Part shown: one piece after another, positions 27,663 to 36,903 of the stretch
How positions within the stretch are numbered: the first letter of the stretch is position 1
Layout: every line of letters starts with the position of its first letter
Source of the DNA: Legionella parisiensis
GTDB lineage: Bacteria > Pseudomonadota > Gammaproteobacteria > Legionellales > Legionellaceae
DNA: 64,000 nt
Assembly (NCBI RefSeq): GCF_001467945.1
Contig: NZ_LNYQ01000006.1
Location: 247,491-311,490, forward strand
Direction of reading: 5' to 3'
Notes under the pieces: model-generated
Databases searched by the model: none
The model's input: only the letters and a program-made list of their open reading frames with translations
What the model was told of the DNA's origin: nothing
Translations under genes and position numbers: made by a program

Positions 27663-28496
27663 ATGTACTATAAAAATAAGAACATTTTACTAGCATCCAA
27701 GCATGAAAAGGAACAAGCAATTGCTCCATCTTTTATGACTAGGTTATCGTGCACACTAGATGTGCACGATTTTGACACAGATCAATTTGGGACCTTTACT
27801 GGAGAGATAGCAAGGACATTAAGTCCCTATGATACCTGTGTTTTAAAAGCAAGATGTGCTGCAGAACACTACGGTTACGATTTAGCGATTGCGAGTGAAG
27901 GAAGTTTTGGTTCGCACCCTGCGTTCCCCTTTATTCCTAGTGACCATGAAATCATGGTGTTTTTAGATCGTAAAAACAATTGGGTGATTGCTGAGCAATA
28001 TACAACACCCAAAACAAATTATCGCATGATGGCCATAACCCCACAAACAGAGCTTGACGATTTTTTAGAAAAAGCAGGATTTCCCGAGCATGCTCTAACT
28101 CTTCAAACCAACACAGATAAAACGGTTATTGCAAAAGGGATTAGAGAAATCGAGGCACTCCAAGCTGCTCTAGCTCTTGGTTTTCAACACGAAAAAGAGC
28201 TTTTTCTCGCAACGGATATGAGAGCCATGATGAATCCAACCAGGATGAATGCGATTTCTGTACTTGCCGAAAAGCTGGCTCATCGAATTCAATGTTGTTG
28301 CCCCAGCTGCCTCACTCCTGGCTTTGGGTTTAAAAAAACCTCAGGTAGTCTTCCTTGCAATGAATGTTCATCCCCGACCTCTCTATACCAGCATGAGGTT
28401 TGGGGCTGCATCCAATGTGATTACCAGGAGACACACCCACGAAAAGATGGTTTAAAAGCAGTTGAGCCACAATATTGTGATTATTGTAACCCTTAA
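27663..28496 (+). CDS. Zinc-ribbon protein of the dab operon (DUF6671-like)
   Basis: A 277-residue cytoplasmic protein. The N-terminal 200 residues carry ILLASKHEKEQAIAP, FGTFTGEIAR and LAIASEGSFGSHP. The C-terminal 70 residues contain CxxC pairs (CCCPSC, PCNEC, GCIQC, YCDYC), consistent with two rubredoxin-like zinc ribbons. It resembles a conserved domain of unknown function that I recall as DUF6671, with moderate certainty. The start lies 2 nt after the PII-like stop, implying coupled translation. Its link to the DAB pump is positional. The GSFGSHP segment suggests a nucleotide or anion site, which is speculative. Confidence 0.7.
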   Translation: MYYKNKNILLASKHEKEQAIAPSFMTRLSCTLDVHDFDTDQFGTFTGEIARTLSPYDTCVLKARCAAEHYGYDLAIASEGSFGSHPAFPFIPSDHEIMVFLDRKNNWVIAEQYTTPKTNYRMMAITPQTELDDFLEKAGFPEHALTLQTNTDKTVIAKGIREIEALQAALALGFQHEKELFLATDMRAMMNPTRMNAISVLAEKLAHRIQCCCPSCLTPGFGFKKTSGSLPCNECSSPTSLYQHEVWGCIQCDYQETHPRKDGLKAVEPQYCDYCNP

Positions 28497-28523
28497 AAAG
28501 TAACCCAATTAGGAGTATTTTGA

Positions 28524-29006
28524 AATGCAAGAAAAGCTTTAGTGGGCATCACTATGGGTTCACAAAGTGATTGGCCGATACTTTGTGAGAGGCAAAAATT
28601 TTAAAGGCATTAAAAATTTCCTTTGAGGCAGAAATTGTATCAGCACGTCGCACACCAGACTAACTCGATGACGATGCACGAAACGCTGCAGAACGCGGAA
28701 TACAGATTATTATTGCAGGTGCTGGAGGTGTTTCCATGAATGATGGCAGCAATGACAAGACCTCCTGTTTTTGCTGTCCCAATCACTTCTTACTTATCTA
28801 ATGGATTGGATTCACTCCTTTCCATAGTACAAATGCCAACAGGTTTACCCGTTGGCACTTTAGCAGGCGCAATTAATGCGGCACTCTTAGCTGCCGCAAT
28901 CCTTGCTAACAATAACACGGAGATATGTGATAGCTTAGAGCAATACAGGGCGAAACAAACCCAAAAGGTTCTTGATGACAATAAGCCCCAATTAAAGTCA
29001 TTATGA
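28524..29006 (+). pseudogene. purE: Decayed purE (N5-CAIR mutase)
   Basis: Relic of the purine-pathway mutase that converts N5-CAIR to CAIR. Reading across frames from 28524 gives ALVGITMGSQSDWPIL, then AEIVSARRTPD (HRTPD in active PurE), ERGIQIIIAGAGG, MAAMTRPPVFAVPI, and NGLDSLLSIVQMPTGLPVGT. All are recognisable PurE blocks. At least two frameshifts and an internal stop (around 28660) break it, and the GG-to-MAAM stretch is shortened. Only the last 88 codons form an open frame. ATTAGGAGT before 28524 is a leftover ribosome site. It lies just downstream of the dab operon. Another purE must exist elsewhere if the strain makes purines. Confidence 0.85.
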
Positions 29007-29086
29007 AACTCGGTATTTCAGGTGCTGGGCAACTTGCAAAAATGTGGGTTTTCGCTGTGTGCTCGTTATTTTTTAGGGATGTCTAA
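29003..29086 (+). pseudogene. purK: Remnant of purK start
   Basis: Begins ATG within the purE stop as ATGA, the coupling expected for purE-purK. It encodes MKLGISGAGQLAKM, the nucleotide-binding start of PurK (GxGQLxxM). The frame then drifts and stops at 29086; the remaining roughly 1 kb of purK is missing. This shows an ancestral purEK operon was deleted from its 3' side. Confidence 0.72.
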
Positions 29087-29165
29087 AGTCATAGACGCAA
29101 AAATTTCTTTTATGCCAGGGTGCCCCAAAAAAAATGTGCGTCTAAAATGAGCGATTTAGTAGAAC

Positions 29166-30103
29166 TTATTGTATCGAACACTTTTCTTCATTTTGTGGTT
29201 CAAGTGCTGCCTCTTGTGTCTTTTTATGCTCTGTTTGCAAGCTTTGTTTCAGCTCAGCCAAGAGGGTGACCAGACTATTCTTTCTTCCTTGCTTTGATTC
29301 CTCAGACACCATGTTGTTATATGCATTATCTGCACTTAAGTTATTGCAGACAATAAACGTGTCACCTCTTTTTTGAATTTGGATTCCAGGTGTGTTTGGC
29401 CCGCTATTTATAGCCAAAGTAGTATCATTGACCTTATACAGTCCGTACTTGTTATTCAATGGAATGCTTTGTCTCAGTGGAAGTTCAGCAAACCATATTT
29501 TAAATGGCTCATAAGTTGTTAAAGCGACGTGTGTTCCAGTATTTTGCGAAAAGGCGATACTACTTTCTTCATATGAAAAAAGACGAATCGTATCATAAAA
29601 ATCTTTTGCTTTTTGCAGTTCATTTTTCATTTTAGTAGATGCATCGATTAAAGAAAGTTGCGGTTCAAGAAAACTAGCAATCCCATTGAGACAATCTTCA
29701 GGCATTTTTCCAAAAAAACTATCACGTGATGTTCTGCCGACTTGGGCAAGTAAAGGCGCAATTTTTTTTATTTCTGACTTAAATAGGAATCCATTTTTTT
29801 TAAGCTCCTCCATAAACTCTAAAAATTTAGGATGATTTGCAGCTTCAACTTTTGACTTCTCCCATTCATAACCATAAGCTGCTCTTAGCTCGAAAGAGTA
29901 TATACTAACTAAAGAATCAAATTGTTTATTTGCTTTAATGGATAGGTAATCAGGATAAGCTTTTTCGAGAGTTTGAATAAGCAACTTCCCATAGAAATTA
30001 TTTTGAAAGCCATGTCGTCCTGAATTATTTTTTCTGCGAGATTTTTAAGATGTTTTTCTTTCCAGTCAGAATAACTGTTATCAATTTCTAAATTGCTTTG
30101 CAT
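29166..30103 (-). pseudogene. Frameshifted hypothetical gene, candidate effector
   Basis: Two overlapping minus-strand frames look like one broken gene. The 5' part starts at ATG 30103 (MQSNLEIDNSYSDWKEK), with TGGAG 7 nt upstream, and runs to about 30010. The 3' part is open from about 30015 to 29166 (LLIQTLEKAYPDYLSIK...) but has only a weak TTG start at 29984. The reading joins near an A-run at about 30025-30030. The product would be about 310 soluble residues with a Glu-rich tail (HKKTQEAALEPQNEEK), reminiscent of Dot/Icm substrates. No family recognised. A sequencing error in the A-run would restore it. Confidence 0.6.
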
Positions 30104-30287
30104 GGCATACTCCAGTGAATCAATATTGGACTCTGGCCTATAGTGACAGAGTTTATGCAATAATATCTTCCAATTATTAAGGATTAATTAAGCAGGATAA
30201 GAACTTTTTGAATGAACCTACATATCTTTGTCGACTCAAAAATAGATAGTGTAATTAGTTGCTTATGGAAAGTTTGTTTTTAGCAAC

Positions 30288-30315
30288 GTATCCTGGCTGC
30301 AAGCAGCCAGGATAC
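30288..30315. terminator. Perfect hairpin downstream of ohr
   Basis: GTATCCTGGCTG and CAGCCAGGATAC form a perfect 12-bp stem with a CAAG tetraloop. It starts 5 nt beyond the minus-strand ohr stop and on that strand is followed by TTGCTAAAAACAAAC. It is either the ohr terminator or a member of the dispersed CCTGG hairpin family. Confidence 0.65.
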
Positions 30316-30319
30316 TGGG

Positions 30320-30763
30320 TTACATACCGCTTACTTCCAGATCAAAATCAATATTACCGCGAGTAGCGTGGCTATAGGGACAGACTTTTTCGTGTGTTTC
30401 TTGTACTAAAGCACGAGCCTCAGCAGTCGGTAGGGATGGGACTTTAACATTCATTGTAACAGCAAGACCAAAGCCGCCACCTTCACGGGGTCCAATAGAG
30501 ACTTGGCAGGTTACAGTTGCTCCTGCAACATTTTTTTTGTGCTGGCTGGCTACAAATTCCAAGGCGCCACCAAAGCATGCTGCATAACCAGCAGCAAAAA
30601 GATGTTCGGGTGTTGTCGTATTTGGTAGACCAGGGCCTCCCATTGCTTTGGGAACGGAAAAGTTTGCACTGACAGAATGATCTGTCGTTTCCGAATGACC
30701 GTTTCGTCCTCCTGTGTTAATCGCCGTTGCAGTGACTAAAGGTTGTATGGTGTTGGCCGACAT
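30320..30763 (-). CDS. ohr: Organic hydroperoxide resistance protein Ohr/OsmC
   Basis: A 147-residue thiol peroxidase of the Ohr/OsmC family that reduces organic and lipid hydroperoxides. The two redox cysteines are visible: AAGYAACFGGALEF (about residue 60) and EKVCPYSHATRGNIDF (about residue 127), the latter a signature of the Ohr branch. The N-terminal TGGRNGHSETTD is also typical of Ohr. GGAGCGT precedes the ATG. It is a single gene, and no MarR-type OhrR is visible next to it. The product is cytoplasmic and length is normal. Confidence 0.92.
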   Translation of the reverse strand: MSANTIQPLVTATAINTGGRNGHSETTDHSVSANFSVPKAMGGPGLPNTTTPEHLFAAGYAACFGGALEFVASQHKKNVAGATVTCQVSIGPREGGGFGLAVTMNVKVPSLPTAEARALVQETHEKVCPYSHATRGNIDFDLEVSGM

Positions 30764-31509
30764 TTTACGCTCCTTGTTTCTATGTTATTTGAGGTTTGAT
30801 TATTATAATTTGTAATTTTTTTCAACCACATAGATATCTTTTTAGTGTGAAAATGAAGTGTCTAACTTAGCATATTATTGATGGAGGACACCCTATTTTA
30901 TTGAATTTTTTTTCAATAGTCCCAATCAACCTGCAGGTCACTAAAAAAATTAATCAAAGTTAGTCCTTCAGCGGGGCACCATTGAAGAGATTTTTAACTG
31001 GCCTCAAAACTTACTCTGATAAGTAATCATTTCCATTTTTTAACGATCTGAAATACTCAGACTTGAGTCATTCCTTCGGAAAGTAATGGCTAGATCAATG
31101 ACTAAATATACCGGAAAATAAAGGCAAGGTAGTACTTGCTACTCTCTTGTAATATGCAAAAAAACAGGTTCTTGCTGCAACACCCAGGCTATGTATGCTT
31201 ACTTTATTCGCTTATCATCATAGTTGGATTTCATCAGTAACCAGCAAGGAGCTAAGCTGCCCTAGACATAAGCTATCTTAATATTTTTACTTATAGAAAA
31301 TGTATTGGTACTCATTGGGAAGCTACTTGGGTAGCTGGACGGTCCTGGCATTAAGCCAAACACTACTAATCCTTTTGTATGGACAGCTGGCGCTATATCT
31401 TCAAATGCGACATTCACTACATTAGGAAGAAAACGATAACAGTTTTGTTGTTTAAAATCTATTACTGTTGGCAGCTATTGCGGCAGTTGAATAAAATGTA
31501 GCTTAACTT
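30764..31509. other. Long intergenic region without a supported gene
   Basis: 746 bp between ohr and the PAP2 gene, AT-rich, with stops in all frames. Around 31166-31186 there is CTGCAACACCCAGGCTAT, similar to one arm of the dispersed hairpin family. I see no complete gene; it looks like decayed DNA. Confidence 0.5.
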
Positions 31510-32241
31510 TCAAAATAGTTTTAGCTCTACTAAATATATAACTAGAGAATAAAGCACACTAATAAGCAAAAATACGATTAATAAAGTCATTAAGGTAGAT
31601 TTTATATTAATATAAATTTGGGGTTTCAGAAAAAAAGAATATGCCCCTAGGAAGCCGCAAGCAGCACCGAGCAGTGCACCTCCTATTACATCGGTGAACC
31701 AATGAACCTGTAGGATTAAACGAGCAAATGCCTCGAGTATAATGAGAAGGCACGCACTCATTATCCCTAACCAACGATAAGAAATTTGTGGAATTACAAG
31801 TGCAGACAGGAAAGTAACATAGGCTGAGCATAAAGTTACATGCCTACTAGGGAAAGCATAGCTTGGTAGCGTACTCGTTGATATTTCCGGTCTGGGATAA
31901 GCTATAGCATTCTTTAAAAGGTGTGCTAGTAGAGCTGCAATTAAAACAACACCAATTAAATGTAAGGCGAGCCAATGCTCCTTTTTTCCAAAAAGCATAA
32001 CACTTGTTATGACAAAAGTAGGTATAACAATATATCTATCGCCAAATAGCGAGACAAAAATGCTCAGCCAATATAAATAATCATTCTGTAATTTTATGCT
32101 TAATAAATATAAGTCAACATTAACAGAGAGATAAGGGCTTTGAATTAAAATTGTCCTCACGAGGAGGAAAAATAAAAAAATGCATACCAAGGCACTGATT
32201 AATAAATAGAGCTTATTATTCTTTATTTTATCTAATTCCAT
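31510..32241 (-). CDS. PAP2-family membrane phosphatase
   Basis: A 243-residue integral membrane protein with about six helices and the three phosphatase motifs: KNAIAYPRP (KxxxxxxRP), PSRHVT (PSGH with Gly replaced by Arg), and RLILQVHWFTDV (SRxxxxxHxxxD with Ser replaced by Ala). It would dephosphorylate a lipid phosphate or undecaprenyl diphosphate at the periplasmic face. The two substitutions lie next to catalytic residues, but the nucleophile His and its partner residues are kept. It lies beside a dead insertion element. Substrate unknown. Confidence 0.85.
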   Translation of the reverse strand: MELDKIKNNKLYLLISALVCIFLFFLLVRTILIQSPYLSVNVDLYLLSIKLQNDYLYWLSIFVSLFGDRYIVIPTFVITSVMLFGKKEHWLALHLIGVVLIAALLAHLLKNAIAYPRPEISTSTLPSYAFPSRHVTLCSAYVTFLSALVIPQISYRWLGIMSACLLIILEAFARLILQVHWFTDVIGGALLGAACGFLGAYSFFLKPQIYINIKSTLMTLLIVFLLISVLYSLVIYLVELKLF

Positions 32242-32458
32242 TTTTTTTCCTAAAAGTGCGTATTTTTAATTTCCTTTTGATTTAATATTCAGGAACACTT
32301 TTATCAGCAGGAAGTATTTTTAATTTTTTTCTGTTTTTTCCTTCTCTTAAAAAGTATAGCCAAAGAAACTCTTTAAAAAGTCTGATAGAGATAAAATTGT
32401 TTTCGTTGATGATTAATTTAATTGCTGATCAAAAGTTTTTAACGAAGGTTACTTCAAT

Positions 32459-32481
32459 TATTACCCTGGCGTCTAAAAGTT
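32459..32481 (+). repeat. Left terminal inverted repeat of IS630-type element
   Basis: A 23-bp sequence starting TATTACCCTGGCGTC, an exact reverse complement of 33541-33563. The outermost TA (32459-32460) is the target-site dinucleotide expected for IS630/Tc1 insertion. Confidence 0.85.
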
Positions 32482-33561
32482 GATTATTTCCATGCGGCAT
32501 ATTTAGTTTCATTTTTAAAAAAATTCATAATTTTAAATTCATTAAATTGTATTTTAGTCAGGTAAAGTCTGATGTATATAAGTAAGTCACGCATACATCT
32601 GACTGGTTAAAATAAGCAAGCATTAGCTTTCACATCCTGATTGACCAACTCTTGGGGATTTAAGTCTGAGGAATAAGAAGGCAAAAAAAATGTCTATATC
32701 ATCATTAAACTTCTTAACATACCGTACTACTTTTTTGCTGTGATGCATGCATGATTATCGACAATCAAAAAACTTTCTGTTTGACCTGACGGCGTAATCT
32801 GTCCAAAAATTCTATAAATTTCTTACTGTCACAATGATTCTCAAAGACTATCCAGTTCATAAATCCCTGAGGGCCAATGGCTGCAAGCATAATGACTTTA
32901 AAGCGACTGCCAGTCTTCTTTATAACCGGTTTTTTTTGACAAGACCATAGGTTCTACCCCGATTATCACACGATTGAAGGCCCATTTTCATCAGCCCAGT
33001 AAATCCTGGCGCTTTTACGCACCGCCCTTACTTTGATTGCAAGATAGGTTTCATTGAGCCATTCAGATACTTTATTAAGATCTCGCTGATAAGCCTGCTT
33101 GATTGGCATTTGAGATGAAAATCCTAATCGTTTAAGAAGTTCTCGCAATCCACGGCCTGAATACCTTATGCCAAATCCCTTTTCAATGTAGGTGCATATC
33201 GCTTTACTGTTCCACAGGGTATAATCAAGACCAAGTTCATCAGGAGTTTGGTGAGCAACGTTTTTGATAGTTCTTTAATTTGGACTTTAGATAAAAAGCA
33301 CTGCTCAGACTCCTTTACATCGCGCTTTTTATAATAAAAACTTGATTCACCATTGAGTTTAAAATTTCGTATATACTTACTCACCGAGGTCAGACTAAAA
33401 CCGAATAGTTTGGCTGCTCAAGGACTGCATAGACCACTTTTTCACGTAACTCTAATAATACTTCTACTGATAACTCCCTGTTACTCATCTCAAACAAATT
33501 CAATAATTCTAAACCACATAAAATATCACATAAAATCAATAACTTTTAGACGCCAGGGTAA
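32461..33561 (-). mobile_element. IS630-family insertion sequence, inactive, about 1.1 kb
   Basis: A 1,101-bp element bounded by exact 21-bp inverted repeats beginning TTACCCTGGCGTC and flanked on both sides by TA, the usual IS630 duplication. It contains one transposase gene on the minus strand broken by frameshifts and stops. The ends are intact while the gene is dead, so another copy could still mobilise it in trans. Confidence 0.85.
32484..33488 (-). pseudogene. Degenerate IS630 transposase
   Basis: Starts at ATG 33488 (MSNRELSVEVLLELREKV) with the helix-turn-helix part. Stops follow at codon 32 or so and again near 33400. Open pieces give TPDELGLDYTLWNSKAICTYIE, LRELLKRLGFSSQMPIKQ, and IYWADENGPS (first catalytic Asp region). 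Then come IVFENHCDSKKFIEFLDRL, VFLIVDNHACITAKK (second Asp) and FLPSYSSDLNPQELVNQ (third acidic residue). This is the classical IS630 DDE order, spread over several frames, so the gene is inactive. It ends near TTA at 32484-32486. Confidence 0.85.
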
Positions 33562-33563
33562 TA
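33541..33563 (-). repeat. Right terminal inverted repeat of IS630-type element
   Basis: Reads AACTTTTAGACGCCAGGG and ends TAATA, the exact reverse complement of the left end at 32459-32481. The last TA (33562-33563) is the target duplication. Confidence 0.85.
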
Positions 33564-33830
33564 CCAATGCACGCCCATATGGCGGACAAACTGGTGATAA
33601 GCAAATATTTGTATTAGCCTTGCCATACGTCCTTAATCCAAGGAATAGATATGACGATGCAAAATTTAGGGCAACTTTATAAAGGATTGAGTATTCGTCT
33701 AGCCAATAAGAACTTTACTGAGGTGAGACCTGCCCCCTTTTAAATTTCGCGTGCAGGATTTTCAAATGGTGAATCAGCTACATAGCCTGTTGCTTGCGCA
33801 CAGGCTATGTGTTCCATTGAGATAAAGTGC

Positions 33831-34172
33831 TTAAGGCTTTTGCCAAATTGGGGCGCCGGTATGTCTGTTAAGACAGGTAATATAAGTTTTTGTTCCTTTA
33901 CGGTCTTTAGAGAAAATAAAAACAAAATCACCCGCAATTTGCCATGATAATATTTTAGCATGGAAGGGTGCATTCCATAAACGTACTCCAGCATAGGTGT
34001 AGGCAGTGACGTGATCCTCACTGTCAAAAGTTGAAATAACCATTACCGAGTCAGGAGTAAGCTTCATCCGCTCTTGTTGGAAATCATAATCCTCGATTGG
34101 AGCAGCTGATACTTGCGTGATTAGCGCGGTGGAAAAAAACAAGCCAAGGAACATCATTCGAAATAATTTCAT
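33831..34172 (-). CDS. Small exported protein with PQQ-like propeller blade
   Basis: A 113-residue protein with a Sec signal peptide (MKLFRMMFLGLFFSTALITQVSAA, cleavage near residue 24). The mature part has two short beta repeats: TAYTYAGVRLWNAPF and TYITCLNRHTGAPIWQ. The second is the D/N-x-x-T-G-x-x-x-W signature of PQQ-type propeller blades. Real propellers need six to eight blades, so this is either a single-blade small protein or the remainder of a longer gene. Upstream promoter not identified. Confidence 0.6.
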   Translation of the reverse strand: MKLFRMMFLGLFFSTALITQVSAAPIEDYDFQQERMKLTPDSVMVISTFDSEDHVTAYTYAGVRLWNAPFHAKILSWQIAGDFVFIFSKDRKGTKTYITCLNRHTGAPIWQKP

Positions 34173-34471
34173 TGTAAAAACCTCTTGGATGTAAATAAAG
34201 ATAAGCCCCTGCAGTCAACTTTCCTACGGGGCGTATAGGACAATTCGATTTGAGTATCGTAAGAATCCTCGCGGACAATACAATTATTCTGTATTTTTGT
34301 AAACAACATGAGAGTACGGATAATTCAATTGCTTACAAAAGGAAAAGACCAGATGAATTTTGAATGTTTTGCTTCAAAGTATGGTTGCTTTGAGCTAATT
34401 GACGTTTATATTAATTTATAATAGCGTATTCAGGTTGCATGGCCTGAGGGATCAGATAGTTACGGATAATT

Positions 34472-34636
34472 ATGCGTTCACCTAAAATACTCTTTATTAG
34501 CTTTGCATTACGACATGTTTATTCCGCAGAGACTACGGGAAATGTAGGATCTTTTAAGATTGGCATTCAATACCTCCATCATTTAACTACTGGTTACACC
34601 AATGCTGCTGCACTAGCGTGCGGGATCCCTGTATAA
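34472..34636 (+). CDS. Possible small exported protein, 54 residues
   Basis: A short ATG-to-TAA frame 24 bp ahead of the GMC oxidoreductase gene. The start MRSPKILFISFALRHVYSA looks like a signal peptide, and the remainder contains one Cys. The ribosome site is poor (ACGGAT). It may be a leader gene or chance. Confidence 0.3.
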   Translation: MRSPKILFISFALRHVYSAETTGNVGSFKIGIQYLHHLTTGYTNAAALACGIPV

Positions 34637-34660
34637 CTCATTACTCAACAAGGACGCTAC

Positions 34661-36667
34661 ATGATTAAAAGATTAATGATAAAAAAAATATGGAGTGTTT
34701 TTTTTCTTGTTTTCATCCATCACTCTGTTTCTGCAGCCCCAGGACGTTTTTTTTCAATTATAGGGAATGGAGCTCCTATTGATGTCAATGTTACTTTATG
34801 TCTCAATGCAAAAGGACCGGTAAGTTGTCAAGATTATCATGTTTCCGCTGCCGATTTAAATATACTGACTACTGTACCAAATCATACCTATCCTTTTGCT
34901 GGAATTAAGATTAATTCTCCTCAGTATTCAATAGCAGGGTGCACCCAATTAAGCAACGGGTTTTGTACGTTTTCAGTGAGCAACACAGCACCTGCACTGA
35001 TTAAGATTCAAGTTCCTGATTACATTATTATTGGTGCAGGTACTGCGGGCGCGGTTTTAGCTAAAAAACTCAGTGACGACTTTAACACGTCAGTTGTTGC
35101 CTTGCATAATGGACCTAATCTCAATCATGATCCACTTATTAATCTCTCAAAAAACTCCGTGCTCACGGTATTATTAGGATTAATCGGACCTCCACTTTAT
35201 GCACTCACGAATACGCTTCCCCAAAAATTTGATGATAATCGGATGTTAAATTGGGTTTATGCATTACCGCTGGGCGGCGCATCATCAATTAATGCAGGGG
35301 CTTGGGTTCGTGGTACCAATCAAGTTTATTCCCAATGGGAAGCTCTGGCAGGACCAAACTGGTCGGTGGCAAATATTCAGAATGCCTATGTTGAATTAGA
35401 ACGTTATATGGGGTTAACGCCGAATCCTGCTGCCCGAGGATTTAGCGGGCCACTCCCTATTCGACAAGAAACCGCGCCTACGCAAGTATCAATTAAATTT
35501 TCACAAGCAATTATGAATGCTACTCATGTGGGATTTGTTTTGGATTATAATGATCCCAATACCCCTATAGGGGCTTCTCCCCAATTGCAATACACACAAA
35601 TGGGTCCCGATGGTGCTTTTCGAGCAAGCAGTGCGATTGTTTTTTTAAACAATAATGTCATGGATCAAAATGGCAATGGAGTTCATGGGCGTAAATTGCG
35701 GGTACTTTTTAATGCTACTGCAGATAATGTGATTTGGAGCGGTAAGAAGGCAGTAGGAGTGAATTATTTCCAAAACGGTACCGCTAAAAAACTTTATGCA
35801 GCCAAAGGAATTATTGTAAGCGCTGGAATTAAAAGCAGTGCGTTTTTAATGCGCTCGGGGGTAGGGGCAGCCCCTTTATTACAGGCACTCAATATTCCTG
35901 TAGTCTATAATAACCCTAATGTAGGTCAGGGATTGGCTGATCAACCTCATGTCATACTGATATATACTTCTAATCCCAATGATACGCCTTCATCGCTCGT
36001 GCTGCAGATTGCAGGCAATATTATTTCTGCTTTAGCAAATACTCCTATTGGCCAACAACTGATTAAATATATTGGTACGCATGTGAACGCACCAAATGGT
36101 TTATTTTCGCAAATTGCAATGTTGCCGGATCCAAGTGGTGCGAATCCAGGAGTACGTGCTGTGCGATGGGCCTCTATTAATCCGATTCCGGGCATCACTG
36201 TTGTCCTTGTAGATTTGGTACAACCCGCGAGTACTGGCTTTATTATGATTAAAAGCAGCAATCCTTTTGTAGAACCCAATATGGACTTGGGCGAATTTAA
36301 AAATCAATCTGATCTAACGCTTTATATCAATACACTGCAAATTTACATTAAGAATATCAATACCCAACTGCAAGCTATTGATCCGAGCTATCAGATGATT
36401 TTCCCTGACCCATCGGTGCTCGACGATGTATCGCAACTTACTGATTTTATCAAGCAAGAAGTGGGAAGTAACATGGTTTTCCAAAGCCATTGCCGTATGG
36501 CTCCCTTAAATCAAGGGGGGGTTGTGGATGGTACGGGGCATGTCTATGGAGTGCAACATCTCATTGTGGCGGATGCCTCTGTTGCCCCTGTGCCAATGGA
36601 TGGCACCCCTATGGCCACAGCTTATTTGATTGCAGCAAAGATAGCGGATATTTTGCAGGGACAATAA
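34661..36667 (+). CDS. Exported GMC-family oxidoreductase
   Basis: A 668-residue FAD enzyme of the glucose-methanol-choline family, oxidising an alcohol of unknown identity. A signal peptide (about residues 1-25, ending SVSAA) and an extra N-terminal domain of about 90 residues precede the Rossmann motif IIGAGTAGAVLAKKL (about residue 122). GMC signature regions follow: LPLGGASSINAGAWVRG, GIIVSAGIKSSAFLMRSGVG (second signature), and SHCRMAPLNQGGVVD with the catalytic His, ending in DASVAPVPMDGTPMATAYLIA. It is therefore complete. The extra N-terminal domain is unlike typical choline dehydrogenases, and export of an FAD enzyme suggests Tat or post-translocation folding; no twin-Arg is visible. 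AAGGA precedes the ATG. Confidence 0.88.
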   Translation: MIKRLMIKKIWSVFFLVFIHHSVSAAPGRFFSIIGNGAPIDVNVTLCLNAKGPVSCQDYHVSAADLNILTTVPNHTYPFAGIKINSPQYSIAGCTQLSNGFCTFSVSNTAPALIKIQVPDYIIIGAGTAGAVLAKKLSDDFNTSVVALHNGPNLNHDPLINLSKNSVLTVLLGLIGPPLYALTNTLPQKFDDNRMLNWVYALPLGGASSINAGAWVRGTNQVYSQWEALAGPNWSVANIQNAYVELERYMGLTPNPAARGFSGPLPIRQETAPTQVSIKFSQAIMNATHVGFVLDYNDPNTPIGASPQLQYTQMGPDGAFRASSAIVFLNNNVMDQNGNGVHGRKLRVLFNATADNVIWSGKKAVGVNYFQNGTAKKLYAAKGIIVSAGIKSSAFLMRSGVGAAPLLQALNIPVVYNNPNVGQGLADQPHVILIYTSNPNDTPSSLVLQIAGNIISALANTPIGQQLIKYIGTHVNAPNGLFSQIAMLPDPSGANPGVRAVRWASINPIPGITVVLVDLVQPASTGFIMIKSSNPFVEPNMDLGEFKNQSDLTLYINTLQIYIKNINTQLQAIDPSYQMIFPDPSVLDDVSQLTDFIKQEVGSNMVFQSHCRMAPLNQGGVVDGTGHVYGVQHLIVADASVAPVPMDGTPMATAYLIAAKIADILQGQ

Positions 36668-36675
36668 AAACGTAG

Positions 36676-36693
36676 GTCGGGCGAAAGCCCGAC
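36676..36693. terminator. GNRA-loop hairpin after the GMC gene
   Basis: GTCGGGC and GCCCGAC form a perfect 7-bp stem with a GAAA loop, 9 bp beyond the stop. Similar GTAGGTCGGGCG elements are common REP-type units, so it may be a repeat reused as terminator. The following T-tract is weak. Confidence 0.55.
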
Positions 36694-36903
36694 AACTCGT
36701 TGACTAAATAAAAGAAATTTGTTGGAACTTATGAACTCTAATGCCGGGCATAACGTAGAGTGCAACAACTTGAATACACTGATATAGAGTATCAGAAGCG
36801 TCGATTAATTGGGCGTGTGAATAAAGTTTTTAAAACAGCAATGCGATGGTGATTGGGCCTAAACACCCAATCTGCCTCGGCATCAACACTCAGCTATGCA
36901 ATG

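Noticed and set aside
28740..29006. Open frame of 88 codons that could be called a small gene
   Set aside because: It is the C-terminal third of PurE with the active-site half broken upstream, so it is treated as part of a pseudogene.
29107..29147. Sequence resembling the IS630 terminal repeats (TTTTATGCCAGGGT and GCGTCTAAAA)
   Set aside because: Matches are short and the internal bases differ; no element lies between them, so a solo relic cannot be shown.
33353..33682. Plus-strand open frame crossing the right end of the insertion element
   Set aside because: It is antisense to the transposase relic and runs across the terminal repeat; not a gene.
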